A stretch of DNA of 64,000 nt. It comes from Bacillus sp. BP-3. Its GTDB lineage: Bacteria; Bacillota; Bacilli; Bacillales; Bacillaceae_G. The stretch spans positions 88,981 to 152,980 of the forward strand of contig NZ_JAQOTJ010000011.1 in the NCBI RefSeq assembly GCF_028401955.1, read 5' to 3'. Shown here one piece after another: positions 24,632 to 33,426 of this stretch (position 1 is the first letter of the stretch; every line of letters begins with the position of its first letter). The notes beneath the pieces are model-generated. The model worked only from the letters and a program-made list of their open reading frames with translations. It did no database searches and had not been told where the DNA came from. Both the position numbers and the translations under genes were made by a program.

Positions 24632-25896
24632 TGGTCCACCTCGCACCAATCTAGCAGTGTACATGCAATAACCTTTGCTGCTGCAATCATTTTATCAATT
24701 TCAATATATTCATTTGGATAATGTGCGACTTTCGTTTCACCTGGACCAAACACGATTGTTGGAATATTTGCGATTTGTGTAAATAATCCTCCATCTGTTC
24801 CCCACGGTGATGCCTCAATAATCGGCTCAGCCCCTTTAATATGTACAAAATTGTCCTTTAACGTCGTGATAAGCGGATGTTTTTCTTCTAATTCCCCCGG
24901 AACCCATCGTGCACCAAACCATTCTATTTCTACTGGATGTTCTGTAAACCAAGGATCTACCTGATTTAACTGTCCTATCCAATTTTCAAATTCTTTTTTT
25001 GCATCTTCCATACTTTCATTTGGTGCTACACCATATCTTCCTTCTAAAGTAAGAAAATCAGGTACAGAACTTGGCCAGCTGCCACCTTCAATTTTCCCGA
25101 TATTTATCGGAATAGGGATCGGAATCCCTTTATATAACGGATCTATAATCCGCTCATTTCGTTTTTCTTCTAGCCTCTTCATATGTTCTACCACAAGCAT
25201 ACTTTTTTCAATAGCACTTACACCTTCATAACGCGTCCCACCATGCGCAGCTTTCCCTTTTACGAATAAACGAAACCACATTGAACCTTGTTGTTTCGAA
25301 AAAAATTTCATATTCGTCGGCTCTGGGATAATCACACCATCTGCCTCATAACCTCGTAAAAGTGCCGCAAGCGTACCTGCACCACCGCTCTCTTCTTCTA
25401 TTACACTTTGAAAATATACATCTCCCTTTAGAGAAATGCCTGTTGCTACAATGGCTTCTATCGCCAACATGAGCGATACATTACCACCTTTCATATCAGT
25501 TGTACCGCGCCCGTATATACGATTCCCAATTTTTTCTCCTGCATACGGATTATGCTCCCACTGCTTTAGATCTCCTTCAGGCACAACATCAATATGACCA
25601 TTTAAAATCATTGACTTTCCGCCGCCGCTTCCCTTTAATGTTGCTACAATATTGGGACTATCATTAAAACTTGTACGCGGTGAAACGAAATACGGATGAT
25701 CTTTCATTTTCGTAAACGACGGCTCCCAAATATCCAAATCTAAACCAAGCTCGCGCAACTTTTCAATTACAACTGCCTGCGCACCGCTTTCATCCCCGCT
25801 CGTACTTTTTTCTTGAATTAAACGTTTTAATAATTTCACACTCATACTTTCATGACTTTCAATATATTCACACACTTGTTTTTTATATTGCTCCAA
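24628..25896 (-). CDS. yodQ: M20-family amidohydrolase (YodQ; ArgE/DapE-like deacetylase)
   Basis: Zinc-dependent deacylase/dipeptidase, 422 residues. Metal ligands lie in ILNGHIDVVPEGD (near residue 96), GRGTTDMKGG (near 129), EEESGGAGTLA (catalytic Glu, near 166) and the C-terminal FGPGETKVAHYPNEY. A TTG start follows AAAGGAGAGGTAACAA. It overlaps yodP by four bases and follows yodR. In this cluster it could remove an acyl group from a beta-lysine derivative; the substrate is inferred from position only. Confidence 0.88.
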   Translation of the reverse strand: MEQYKKQVCEYIESHESMSVKLLKRLIQEKSTSGDESGAQAVVIEKLRELGLDLDIWEPSFTKMKDHPYFVSPRTSFNDSPNIVATLKGSGGGKSMILNGHIDVVPEGDLKQWEHNPYAGEKIGNRIYGRGTTDMKGGNVSLMLAIEAIVATGISLKGDVYFQSVIEEESGGAGTLAALLRGYEADGVIIPEPTNMKFFSKQQGSMWFRLFVKGKAAHGGTRYEGVSAIEKSMLVVEHMKRLEEKRNERIIDPLYKGIPIPIPINIGKIEGGSWPSSVPDFLTLEGRYGVAPNESMEDAKKEFENWIGQLNQVDPWFTEHPVEIEWFGARWVPGELEEKHPLITTLKDNFVHIKGAEPIIEASPWGTDGGLFTQIANIPTIVFGPGETKVAHYPNEYIEIDKMIAAAKVIACTLLDWCEVDQ

Positions 25897-25911
25897 TTGT
25901 TACCTCTCCTT

Positions 25912-26574
25912 TCAGTCAATCACTAGTAAAGACGGACTTACATGAAAAGCAGCTTCTGTGCATTTTTTTATATCTTCTACTGTGTACGGACTCATTAATT
26001 CTTGCAGCACTAATCCATCCTGTATTACTTCCATTACAGCCATATCTGTAATAATTACGTCTACACATCGTTTTGACGTAAGCGGAAGCGTACATTCTGA
26101 AACAATTTTTGATTTTCCATATTTATCGACATGATTCATTACAACGACAACACGTTTTGCCTTTTGCGCTAAATCCATGGCACCACCTATTCCTGGTACA
26201 CGCTTACCGGGTACAATCCAGTTTGCTAGGTCACCTTTTTCACTTACTTGCAGTGACCCGAGAATGGTAATATCAAGTAATCCTTTTCGAATCATCCCAA
26301 ATGCTGTGCTGCTATCAAAATAACTAGCTCCAGCAATAATTGATGTGGGCAAGCCGGCTGCATTACATAAATTTTCATCCTCTTCCCCTTTTACCGGTGT
26401 TGTTCCCATACCAACAATGCCATTTTCCGCATGAAACATAACATGCATATCATCTGGTAAATGATTTGGAATAAGAGAAGGGATACCAATTCCTAAATTT
26501 ACAATCATTCCGTTTTGAATTTCCTTTGCAGCACGTTTAGCAATTTTGTTACGAACATCTACTCCCATGCCCAT
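25912..26574 (-). CDS. yodR: CoA-transferase subunit B (YodR)
   Basis: Beta subunit of a 3-oxoacid-type CoA transferase. 220 residues; family features include MIVNLGIGIPSLIPNHL and the catalytic-glutamate segment FHAENGIVGMG near residue 50. It overlaps the end of yodS by 16 bases. With YodS it would move CoA from an acyl-CoA donor onto a keto acid formed in beta-lysine breakdown. Acetoacetate CoA-transferase is the generic alternative. Confidence 0.9.
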   Translation of the reverse strand: MGMGVDVRNKIAKRAAKEIQNGMIVNLGIGIPSLIPNHLPDDMHVMFHAENGIVGMGTTPVKGEEDENLCNAAGLPTSIIAGASYFDSSTAFGMIRKGLLDITILGSLQVSEKGDLANWIVPGKRVPGIGGAMDLAQKAKRVVVVMNHVDKYGKSKIVSECTLPLTSKRCVDVIITDMAVMEVIQDGLVLQELMSPYTVEDIKKCTEAAFHVSPSLLVID

Positions 26575-27257
26575 TTCCAGTTCACTCCTTCCGATGGAAC
26601 GATATAATCAACAAATACACCAGGCGTGATAATTTTTTCTGGATCAAGTTCTCCAAGAGGAACAATTTCTTCAGCCTCGACAATCGTAATATCACCGGCC
26701 ATCGCGACATGTGGGTTCATATTGCGCGCGCTTTTATCAAACACAAGGTTTCCAAACGGGTCTGCTTGTTTCGCAAACACGATAGATACTTCTGCTGTTA
26801 ATGCTGTTTCAATCAAATATGTCTTCCCATCGATTTCAACTGTTCGTTTTCCTTCTTCCACAATTGTATCCATCCCAACATCAACAAGAACACCGCCAAG
26901 TCCGACTCCTCCAGCCCGAATTCGTTCTGCTAGTGTACCTTGAGGGGAAAATTCAATTTGCAGTCTTCCTTCATTTAACTGGCGGCCTGCATTTGGATTT
27001 GAGCCGATATGCGAAGTAATTAACGACTTCACACGTTCATTTGTCACAAGGCGGCCAATTCCCACATCCGGAAAACCAGTATCATTACCGATTAAATGTA
27101 AATCATGAATTCCTTTATTTAAGATCGCTTGGATTAATGAGGGAGGAGATCCAATGCCTCCAAACCCTCCAAACATAAGTATCATTTCATCATGAAAATA
27201 TGGCATAACATCCTCAATTGTTTTTATTTTCCCAAATGTATTTGTAATAGTTGTCAT
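26559..27257 (-). CDS. yodS: CoA-transferase subunit A (YodS)
   Basis: Alpha subunit partner of YodR. 232 residues with the glycine-rich stretch MLMFGGFGGIGSPPSLIQAI typical of CoA-transferase A subunits, followed by NDTGFPDVGIGRLV and the conserved ADPFGNLVFDKSARNMNP. The start ATG overlaps the yodT stop by four bases, so yodT-S-R-Q-P form one tightly packed operon. Confidence 0.9.
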   Translation of the reverse strand: MTTITNTFGKIKTIEDVMPYFHDEMILMFGGFGGIGSPPSLIQAILNKGIHDLHLIGNDTGFPDVGIGRLVTNERVKSLITSHIGSNPNAGRQLNEGRLQIEFSPQGTLAERIRAGGVGLGGVLVDVGMDTIVEEGKRTVEIDGKTYLIETALTAEVSIVFAKQADPFGNLVFDKSARNMNPHVAMAGDITIVEAEEIVPLGELDPEKIITPGVFVDYIVPSEGVNWKWAWE

Positions 27258-28564
27258 ACGATACTATGCCCTCCTTTTTGCATCATTTCCTCTACGCTTT
27301 TTGCAAAAATATGAAGAAGTTCATCAATCTCTGCATATGTAGTCGTAAGCGGCGGTGCAACTAACAATGCACTATCTTCTTTACCCGCTTGCCCTGATAC
27401 GGCCTGGTATAAAAGAAGACCATTTTTCGCCGCAACCGAAATCAGTTCAGACGCCTTTGTAAACGGTTGCAATTCTACTCCAATCAGAAAACCTTTCCCA
27501 CGTACATCAGCGATAATTGTTGATTGTTGCTGTACTTTTTGCAAACCTGCCATTAAATATTCCCCTTTTTCAGCAGTTTCTTTTGGCAAACGGTGTTTCT
27601 CTGTATATTCAATTACCGCTAAAGCTGTCGCCGCAGAAAGTGGATTCGCACTCAATGTATGCCCACTCATCACAGAACGAGAGCCCCGTAAAATCGGTTC
27701 CATCACACGATCACTTACCATCGTTGCAGCAATCGGAGCATAACCAGCTGCTAATCCTTTTCCAAGCGTCATAATATCCGGCTGGACACCCCAATGTTCC
27801 ATCGCAAACCATGCTCCAGTACGTCCCAGTCCTGTCATTACTTCATCAGCGATAAATAAAATATCATAATGCTCACAAATATCCTTAATCACCTTATAAT
27901 AATCTTTCGGCGGTACAACAGCTCCCCCAGCTGCACCAATAATCGGCTCCGCAATGAACGCCGCAATATGCTCTGCACCAATACGTTCAATGGAACGCTC
28001 TAACTCTGTTGCACACGAAAGTTGACATGTTGGATACACCTTTTGTACCGGACAACGGAAACAATACGGTGCGGGTAGTGTCGGATAATCTTCCAATATG
28101 GAAACAAAACGTTGTCTACGCAGGGGATGTCCAGACATCGAAAGTGCTCCCATCGTAATTCCGTGATAACTCATCCAACGCGATAAAATTTTATGCTTTC
28201 CTTGAATACCGCGCTCTTGAAAATGTTGAATTGCAACTTTCATTGCCGTTTCATTTGCCTCTGTACCACTATTAACGAAAAAGCTCCAATTTAAATCTCC
28301 CATATTTAAGTCACTCAGCTTCTTTGCAAGCTTTTCTGCCGGTTCGCTCGTAAACTGCGAACGATACACAAAGGCAATTTCCTCTGCTTGCTGCTTAATA
28401 ACTTCTGCAATCTCTGTTACGCCATGACCAATACTTGCTGTAATCGCTCCTGACGAACCATCAAAATATTTATTACCGTTTTGATCATATAAATAAACAC
28501 CTTTCCCGTGTGAAATCATTGGATACGGTTGACCAACAAGTGGCTTAATTAAGTAATCACGCAT
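27254..28564 (-). CDS. yodT: Class-III PLP aminotransferase (YodT)
   Basis: 436 residues, omega-amino-acid transaminase family. Segments visible: NGNKYFDGSSGAITASIGHG near the N-terminus, FVNSGTEANETAMKVA near residue 97, the PLP Asp in LFIADEVMTGLGRTG (near 235) and the Schiff-base Lys in DIMTLGKGLAAGYAPIAA (near 265). Four Cys lie close together (CFRCPVQKVYPTCQLSC), unusual for this family and a possible metal site. It heads the yodTSRQP operon and probably removes an amino group from beta-lysine or its acetyl derivative. Confidence 0.9.
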   Translation of the reverse strand: MRDYLIKPLVGQPYPMISHGKGVYLYDQNGNKYFDGSSGAITASIGHGVTEIAEVIKQQAEEIAFVYRSQFTSEPAEKLAKKLSDLNMGDLNWSFFVNSGTEANETAMKVAIQHFQERGIQGKHKILSRWMSYHGITMGALSMSGHPLRRQRFVSILEDYPTLPAPYCFRCPVQKVYPTCQLSCATELERSIERIGAEHIAAFIAEPIIGAAGGAVVPPKDYYKVIKDICEHYDILFIADEVMTGLGRTGAWFAMEHWGVQPDIMTLGKGLAAGYAPIAATMVSDRVMEPILRGSRSVMSGHTLSANPLSAATALAVIEYTEKHRLPKETAEKGEYLMAGLQKVQQQSTIIADVRGKGFLIGVELQPFTKASELISVAAKNGLLLYQAVSGQAGKEDSALLVAPPLTTTYAEIDELLHIFAKSVEEMMQKGGHSIV

Positions 28565-28945
28565 GACGTTCCCCCCGTTTCTTCAACTCATATATAAATT
28601 ATGTAGAAAATCAATTCTTCTTTCATAAAAAAAAGAACTCTCTGCCTAAGCAGTGAATCTATTAAAAAGCCATTATTACAGAATATAAAAATAAGTGCAT
28701 AAAAATAAAATAGAAAGAAATTTCAGAAATAATAATCTATAAGCCAACAACTTTCTCTCTACATCCCTACCTATCTATACAAAATCATCAATTAAAAATC
28801 TCCATACTCCTCTCTTCTAAAATATCATTTGAGGCGAAAACTTGCTGCTAATGTGTAAACTTCGACAACCCTCTAGTGAATTTCCTTCTTACTTCTTCAT
28901 TTTATTTCATATACTTTCAAACAAATCTAGACAAAATTTTCACAA
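28565..28945. other. Intergenic region upstream of yodT
   Basis: No gene. I looked for a -24/-12 element and did not find one; a loose sigma-E-like CATAATTT lies about 45 bases before the yodT start but without a clear -35. Confidence 0.35.
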
Positions 28946-28982
28946 AAAGAAACTCGTCCTATGATAAGACAAGTTTCTTCTA
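28946..28982 (-). terminator. Terminator of the FAD oxidoreductase gene
   Basis: AAGAAACTTGTC pairs with GACGAGTTTCTT (one mismatch) around a 9-base loop and is followed by TTTTG on the minus strand. Confidence 0.8.
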
Positions 28983-28989
28983 CTATATA

Positions 28990-30462
28990 TTATCCCACTA
29001 CAACTTCTTCTCTTTTTTCTGTTTTACTAGTTAAATGTTCTACAATATTACGAGCAATATGAACACCACATGCACTCGCTTGTGCTAATCCACGTGTTAC
29101 CCCAGCACCGTCTCCGCCTAAGTATAAACCGGAAATTTCTGATTCGAAATGTTTATTAAGTTTTGGTCTTGCTGAATAGAATTTCGCTTCTACACCATAA
29201 AATAATGTATGTTCAGAGGCAATGCCTGGTGTGACGTGATTTAATGCCTCTGTCATTTCAATTAAGCTCTTCATTGTATTGTATGGCAATACAAGACCTA
29301 AGTCTCCTGGTACCGCTTCTTTTAACGTAGGCTCAAGAAATCCTTCTTGGATACGTTTCGGCGTAGAACGGCGACCTTTTAACATGTCTCCATACTTTTG
29401 TACCGTAACTCCCCCCATTGAAATGCGATTTGCTAAGCGTGATACTTCATGTGCGTATTCGTTCGGCTGATCGAACGGCTCAGAAAATTGGTGTGATACT
29501 AGGAGCGCAAAGTTCGTATTATCACTACCAAGTGCCGGATCTTTGTATGCATGACCATTCGCTGTCATAATACCAGAATGATTTTCAACAACAACATGAC
29601 CAAACGGGTTACTACAGAATGTGCGCACTCGCGTTCCGACAGATGTGTTGAATACAAATTTCCCTTCATAGAGATGCTTATTTATTTCTTCCATCACGAT
29701 ATTCGAAGTTTCAACGCGAACACCAATATCTACTTGGTTCGTGCTCATTTTCAAACGACGTTTTTTCATAATTTTTGTAAGCCAAGCAGACCCATCACGA
29801 CCTGGTACAATGACTACTTTTTTCGCAGATAACATTGTTCCATCTTTTAAAATAATTCCACGTACGGTATGTTCATTCTCTGCTTTTTCCGTTACGATGT
29901 CGTCTACTTCCACTTTAAATTTCATATCAATTTTCTCTTTTAAATATTCAAAAATGCTTTTTAAAATTTCTAAGTTTTGTTCTGTCCCTAGATGACGAAC
30001 TTGTGCACGCAATAGTTTTAATCCAGCTGCATAAGCACGTTTTTCAATATTACGAACTTCATCCGTTAATGGATCTGTAATTGATATAGTTGCACCGTGT
30101 GCTAAGTTAATTTCATCTACATATTTGATTAAGTCCATTACTGTCGATGGAGATAAATAATCGGTCATCCAACCACCGAATTCACTTGTTATGTTAAATT
30201 TACCATCTGAATATGCTCCTGCTCCGCCAAAGCCATTTGTGATTGAGCATGCCGGTATACATCCTGCATACTCCTTCTTTCCAGCAGCAGGTGGACATTT
30301 CGTTACTTTCTTCTGAAGAATCGGACAATTACGCCGATAAATATCATGTCCTTTATCAATTAATAGCACTTTTGCATTTGGCATTTTACCAATTGTTTCA
30401 TAGCAAGAAAAAATCCCCGCAGGACCTGCACCTACAACAATTACATCATAGTTCGTATTCAT
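28990..30462 (-). CDS. FAD-dependent oxidoreductase (COG2509 type)
   Basis: 490 residues from the ATG at 30460-30462, which follows GGGGGAATGAAT. The N-terminal dinucleotide fold YDVIVVGAGPAGIFSCYE is followed by a Cys-rich segment (CPILQKKVTKCPPAAGKK, then CIPACSITNGFGGAGAYSDG, about 50-85) and a C-terminal FAD stretch GLYLGGDGAGVTRGLAQA. Four cysteines in a C-x9-C-x11-C-x3-C pattern could hold a redox-active disulfide or cluster. The reaction is unknown; relatives are annotated only as NAD(P)/FAD-dependent dehydrogenases. Single gene with its own terminator. Confidence 0.85.
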   Translation of the reverse strand: MNTNYDVIVVGAGPAGIFSCYETIGKMPNAKVLLIDKGHDIYRRNCPILQKKVTKCPPAAGKKEYAGCIPACSITNGFGGAGAYSDGKFNITSEFGGWMTDYLSPSTVMDLIKYVDEINLAHGATISITDPLTDEVRNIEKRAYAAGLKLLRAQVRHLGTEQNLEILKSIFEYLKEKIDMKFKVEVDDIVTEKAENEHTVRGIILKDGTMLSAKKVVIVPGRDGSAWLTKIMKKRRLKMSTNQVDIGVRVETSNIVMEEINKHLYEGKFVFNTSVGTRVRTFCSNPFGHVVVENHSGIMTANGHAYKDPALGSDNTNFALLVSHQFSEPFDQPNEYAHEVSRLANRISMGGVTVQKYGDMLKGRRSTPKRIQEGFLEPTLKEAVPGDLGLVLPYNTMKSLIEMTEALNHVTPGIASEHTLFYGVEAKFYSARPKLNKHFESEISGLYLGGDGAGVTRGLAQASACGVHIARNIVEHLTSKTEKREEVVVG

Positions 30463-30619
30463 ATATTCATTCCCCCATTGCATTCCTTAGAAAATCCTTA
30501 CTAAAGGTATCATGCTCCATTTAGAATGTCAACAGAATACACGAATTATATAATGATATATAAAATTATCGTTCGTGAAAAGTTGGTTTTTTCATAACTT
30601 TCGGCTGAAAAAGGGGGCC

Positions 30620-30659
30620 AAAAAAAGAAAGAACCGATCAATGTATAATTAATCGGTTC
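30620..30659 (-). terminator. Terminator of the YjcZ-type gene
   Basis: GAACCGAT pairs with ATCGGTTC across a 13-base loop, followed by TTTCTTTTTTT on the minus strand. Confidence 0.85.
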
Positions 30660-30682
30660 ACTATGACGCTCTTTCTGCATAA

Positions 30683-30832
30683 CTAGAAGCGTACGCAAGT
30701 AGCTCCAATAATAATTAATAAAATAAATAACACAACAACAATCGCAAAGCCATATCCACAGCCCCCAGCGCCATATCCACCGTAGCCATATCCACAGCCA
30801 TAACCTGGATATCCTCCACCGTAACCCCACAT
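30683..30832 (-). CDS. YjcZ-family small sporulation membrane protein
   Basis: 49 residues. The first half is Gly/Tyr repeats ([20 protein letters not shown]), the second a membrane segment [20 protein letters not shown]. This is the YjcZ/YrzQ-type layout of small sporulation proteins. GGGAGTGAAAAACT precedes the ATG. A longer open frame on the same strand in another phase (98 codons) has no ribosome binding site and is a shadow. Confidence 0.9.
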   Translation of the reverse strand: MWGYGGGYPGYGCGYGYGGYGAGGCGYGFAIVVVLFILLIIIGATCVRF

Positions 30833-31044
30833 AGTTTTTCACTCCCTACATCCATTTAAAATAGTTTACATTGATAAAATATGTAGGACAAACATCTTTT
30901 TGTATGTGTGTTTGCCTAGAAATTAAAAAAATCTCCATCTTAGCTAGAGATTTCATCTTCTTAAAGATTAACAAGACTTTATTTGCATATCTTCTCTTTG
31001 TACATGCATATAGTTGTATTAATGATAACAGAGGAGGCAAATCA

Positions 31045-31809
31045 ATGAATTCATTAGAAGTAGAAAAATATGCGCAGCAAGCTGTAATGTATGAACAGCT
31101 TGCTTGTTATTACAAATATACAAATCCGCAAAAATATATGGAAGTATATTTAAAACAATTTGAGGCAATGAAACAACTTGTACAAGCTTACGAGAAAAGC
31201 CGTGTATCACCACCATATTCAAGTGAGCAAGCATTACCTTCTTACGTTCGAATCTTACACGCTTCTCCTGATTCATTTTCTATTGATATTGTCATAAATG
31301 GACAAAAAGTAGTAAAAAACATTTCGTTTAAGCAATATAGTCCATATCTTTCACTCACACAAGGGCAATACCGCGTTGATATCGTACCTGCCGGCGAGGA
31401 AACTCCCATCTTTTCAACTCTCATTCCTGTAATGGGAAATCATGTATATACTCTTGCTGCAGTTGGTAATGCTGATAAACTGCAGCTGTTACATGTAACT
31501 GATAATACACCTCTTCCATATGGACAAGCAAAAATACGATTCGTTCATTTATCTCCTGATGCACCTCAAGTAGATGTTGCTTTAAAGGATGGGGAAAAAC
31601 TGTTTGAAAAGGTTTCATTTAAACAAGCAACAGATTATTTACAAGTGAGTCCTGGTGTAGCAGATATAGAAATAGCTGTTGCGGGAACCAAAAACGTTTT
31701 ATTAACAATTCCTGAAGTGAAAATTGAGGCAAATAAAATTTATACGATTATTACACTTGGCTATGTAAATAAATCCCCAAAGTTGGAAAGTTTATTTTTG
31801 ACAAATTGA
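31045..31809 (+). CDS. DUF4397-domain protein
   Basis: 254 residues starting MNSLEVEKYAQQAVMYEQLA at the ATG at 31045, seven bases after AGAGGAGG; the frame opens 58 codons earlier without a start signal. After an N-terminal helical part (about 1-60) come two repeats of a beta-rich DUF4397 unit: YVRILHASPDSFSIDIVING and IRFVHLSPDAPQVDVALKDG, each with VKNISFKQYSPYL / FEKVSFKQATDYL. No signal peptide is evident, unlike many DUF4397 proteins, so it may be cytosolic or spore-associated. Function unknown. Confidence 0.85.
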   Translation: MNSLEVEKYAQQAVMYEQLACYYKYTNPQKYMEVYLKQFEAMKQLVQAYEKSRVSPPYSSEQALPSYVRILHASPDSFSIDIVINGQKVVKNISFKQYSPYLSLTQGQYRVDIVPAGEETPIFSTLIPVMGNHVYTLAAVGNADKLQLLHVTDNTPLPYGQAKIRFVHLSPDAPQVDVALKDGEKLFEKVSFKQATDYLQVSPGVADIEIAVAGTKNVLLTIPEVKIEANKIYTIITLGYVNKSPKLESLFLTN

Positions 31810-31898
31810 ATTTCTCACAAACAAAAAAACAGAATAGAAAAAATATTTAACTTTATTTATAATTATAGGTAAATCTATATATTTCTAGGAGGTTACTC

Positions 31899-33131
31899 AT
31901 GAATCGTTTTGAAGAAAATTTAAAAAAGTATGCGCAATTAGTTATACAAGTTGGAATTAATATTCAAGAAGGACAAACTCTCGTAATTCACGCACCTATT
32001 ACATCTTCTCGCTTAGTTCGTGAATTATCAAAGCAAGCCTATCAATCTGGAGCAAAAAATGTCCATGTCGAATACTCAGATGAAGAATTAACACTAATTA
32101 AGTACTTGCATTCACCATTAGAAGGGTTGAAGGAATTCCCTCACTGGAAAGCAAAAGGACTTGTTGAATTAGCGAAAAACAATGCTGCTTTTTTATATAT
32201 CGATGCGTCTAACCCTACTCTTCTTCAAGATATTGATGGAGAAAGACTTGCAATTGCGATGAAAACAAATGCCTCTGGTTTGAAGGAGCTTACCGAATAC
32301 CGAGTTAATAGTCAATGTAGTTGGTCAATTATCTCTGTCCCAAGCAACGAATGGGCTTCGCAAATCTTCCCTGAACTGGGTGCTAAAGAAGGTGTCAATA
32401 AATTATGGGATCTGATCTTTCAAATGACGAGAGTAACTGATGATACCCCAATAGAGGCATGGAAAAATCATATTCAATTATTAAATAGTAAAGCACATCA
32501 TTTAAATGAGAGAAAGTATAAAAAGCTACATTATAAATCTGAAAAAACAGATTTAACGATCGAACTTCCAGATAACCACAAATGGTTAAGTGCTCAATTT
32601 CAAAATAAATTACATACTCCGTTTATACCGAACATGCCAACAGAAGAAGTATTTACTGTCCCATTAAAAACAGGGGTAAACGGTGTAGTAAGCAGTACAA
32701 AACCCTTAAATTACGGTGGTACATTAATCAACAATTTCTCTCTGACCTTCCGTGAAGGAAAAGTTATTGATTGTTCAGCTGAAACTGGCTATGAAACTTT
32801 GAAAAAATTACTGGAAACAGATGAAGGAGCTCTGCATTTAGGAGAGGTTGCGCTCGTTCCGCACGATTCACCTATTTCTAATACAAATGTTATCTTTTTC
32901 AACACATTATTTGATGAAAATGCATCTTGTCATCTCGCATTAGGCAGTGCACTTCCTATGTGTATTCAAGGCGGTATTAATATGAGCAAAGAAGATCTTC
33001 AAGAGAATGGATTAAATGATAGCATTACTCATGTTGATTTTATGATTGGATCTGCCACCCTCGATATTGACGGCGAAACATCAGATGGAAAACTTGAGCC
33101 TATCTTTAGAAAAGGTAACTGGGCATTCTAA
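31899..33131 (+). CDS. M29-family aminopeptidase (AmpS/PepS type)
   Basis: Metal-dependent aminopeptidase, cytosolic, 410 residues. Typical N-terminus MNRFEENLKKYAQLVIQVGI with NIQEGQTLVIHAP, and metal-site segments FTVPLKTGVNGVVSSTKPL, EVALVPHDSPIS and HLALGSALPMCIQGG, ending HVDFMIGSATLDIDGET. Full length. AGGAGGTTACTC precedes the ATG. Releases N-terminal amino acids from peptides. Own terminator follows. Confidence 0.92.
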   Translation: MNRFEENLKKYAQLVIQVGINIQEGQTLVIHAPITSSRLVRELSKQAYQSGAKNVHVEYSDEELTLIKYLHSPLEGLKEFPHWKAKGLVELAKNNAAFLYIDASNPTLLQDIDGERLAIAMKTNASGLKELTEYRVNSQCSWSIISVPSNEWASQIFPELGAKEGVNKLWDLIFQMTRVTDDTPIEAWKNHIQLLNSKAHHLNERKYKKLHYKSEKTDLTIELPDNHKWLSAQFQNKLHTPFIPNMPTEEVFTVPLKTGVNGVVSSTKPLNYGGTLINNFSLTFREGKVIDCSAETGYETLKKLLETDEGALHLGEVALVPHDSPISNTNVIFFNTLFDENASCHLALGSALPMCIQGGINMSKEDLQENGLNDSITHVDFMIGSATLDIDGETSDGKLEPIFRKGNWAF

Positions 33132-33206
33132 ATTTGTGACAAAACATAAAAAACTATCAACTCATTTTATCTACTTCACATTTTGATATATCAACATTTC
33201 TTTTCA

Positions 33207-33247
33207 CAAAAAGACACCGTTCAAAATGAGAACAGTGTCTTTTTAAA
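33207..33247 (+). terminator. Terminator of the M29 aminopeptidase gene
   Basis: AAAAGACAC-GTTC pairs with GAAC-GTGTCTTTT and is followed by TAAAA; 75 bases after the stop. Confidence 0.75.
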
Positions 33248-33297
33248 ATTAACAAACAACCACAGTATGGCACTTTAAAAAAATATATAAATCCATT

Positions 33298-33420
33298 TTA
33301 ATTTTCCAGCATACAATTCACCGCGCGATGTATGTCCAGATAATCTCGCCCCTTAAAAGGAAAGACGTTTCCCTTATATATACAGTCGCTGCAGTTTCCC
33401 ACAACTCTACTACATTCCAC
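33298..33420 (-). CDS. 40-residue Cys-rich ORF in frame after the histidine kinase
   Basis: GTG-initiated frame giving MECSRVVGNCSDCIYKGNVF followed by PFKGRDYLDIHRAVNCMLEN. Four cysteines (C-x6-C-x2-C and one near the end) and a non-random residue mix. It starts six bases after the TAG stop of the kinase gene and in the same reading frame, so it is either a small coupled gene, or the C-terminal extension of a longer kinase interrupted by one stop codon. There is no clear ribosome binding site. A zinc-binding peptide is possible. I do not recognise a family. Confidence 0.45.
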   Translation of the reverse strand: MECSRVVGNCSDCIYKGNVFPFKGRDYLDIHRAVNCMLEN

Positions 33421-33426
33421 TGTATT

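Noticed and set aside
28565-28989. Sigma-54 promoter for yodT
   Set aside because: Searched both GG-N10-GC arrangements on the minus strand; none found. The sigma-E-like match is too weak to call as a promoter.
30546-30842. 98-codon Trp-rich minus-strand frame
   Set aside because: It is the shifted reading of the Gly/Tyr repeat gene at 30683-30832, which has the ribosome binding site.
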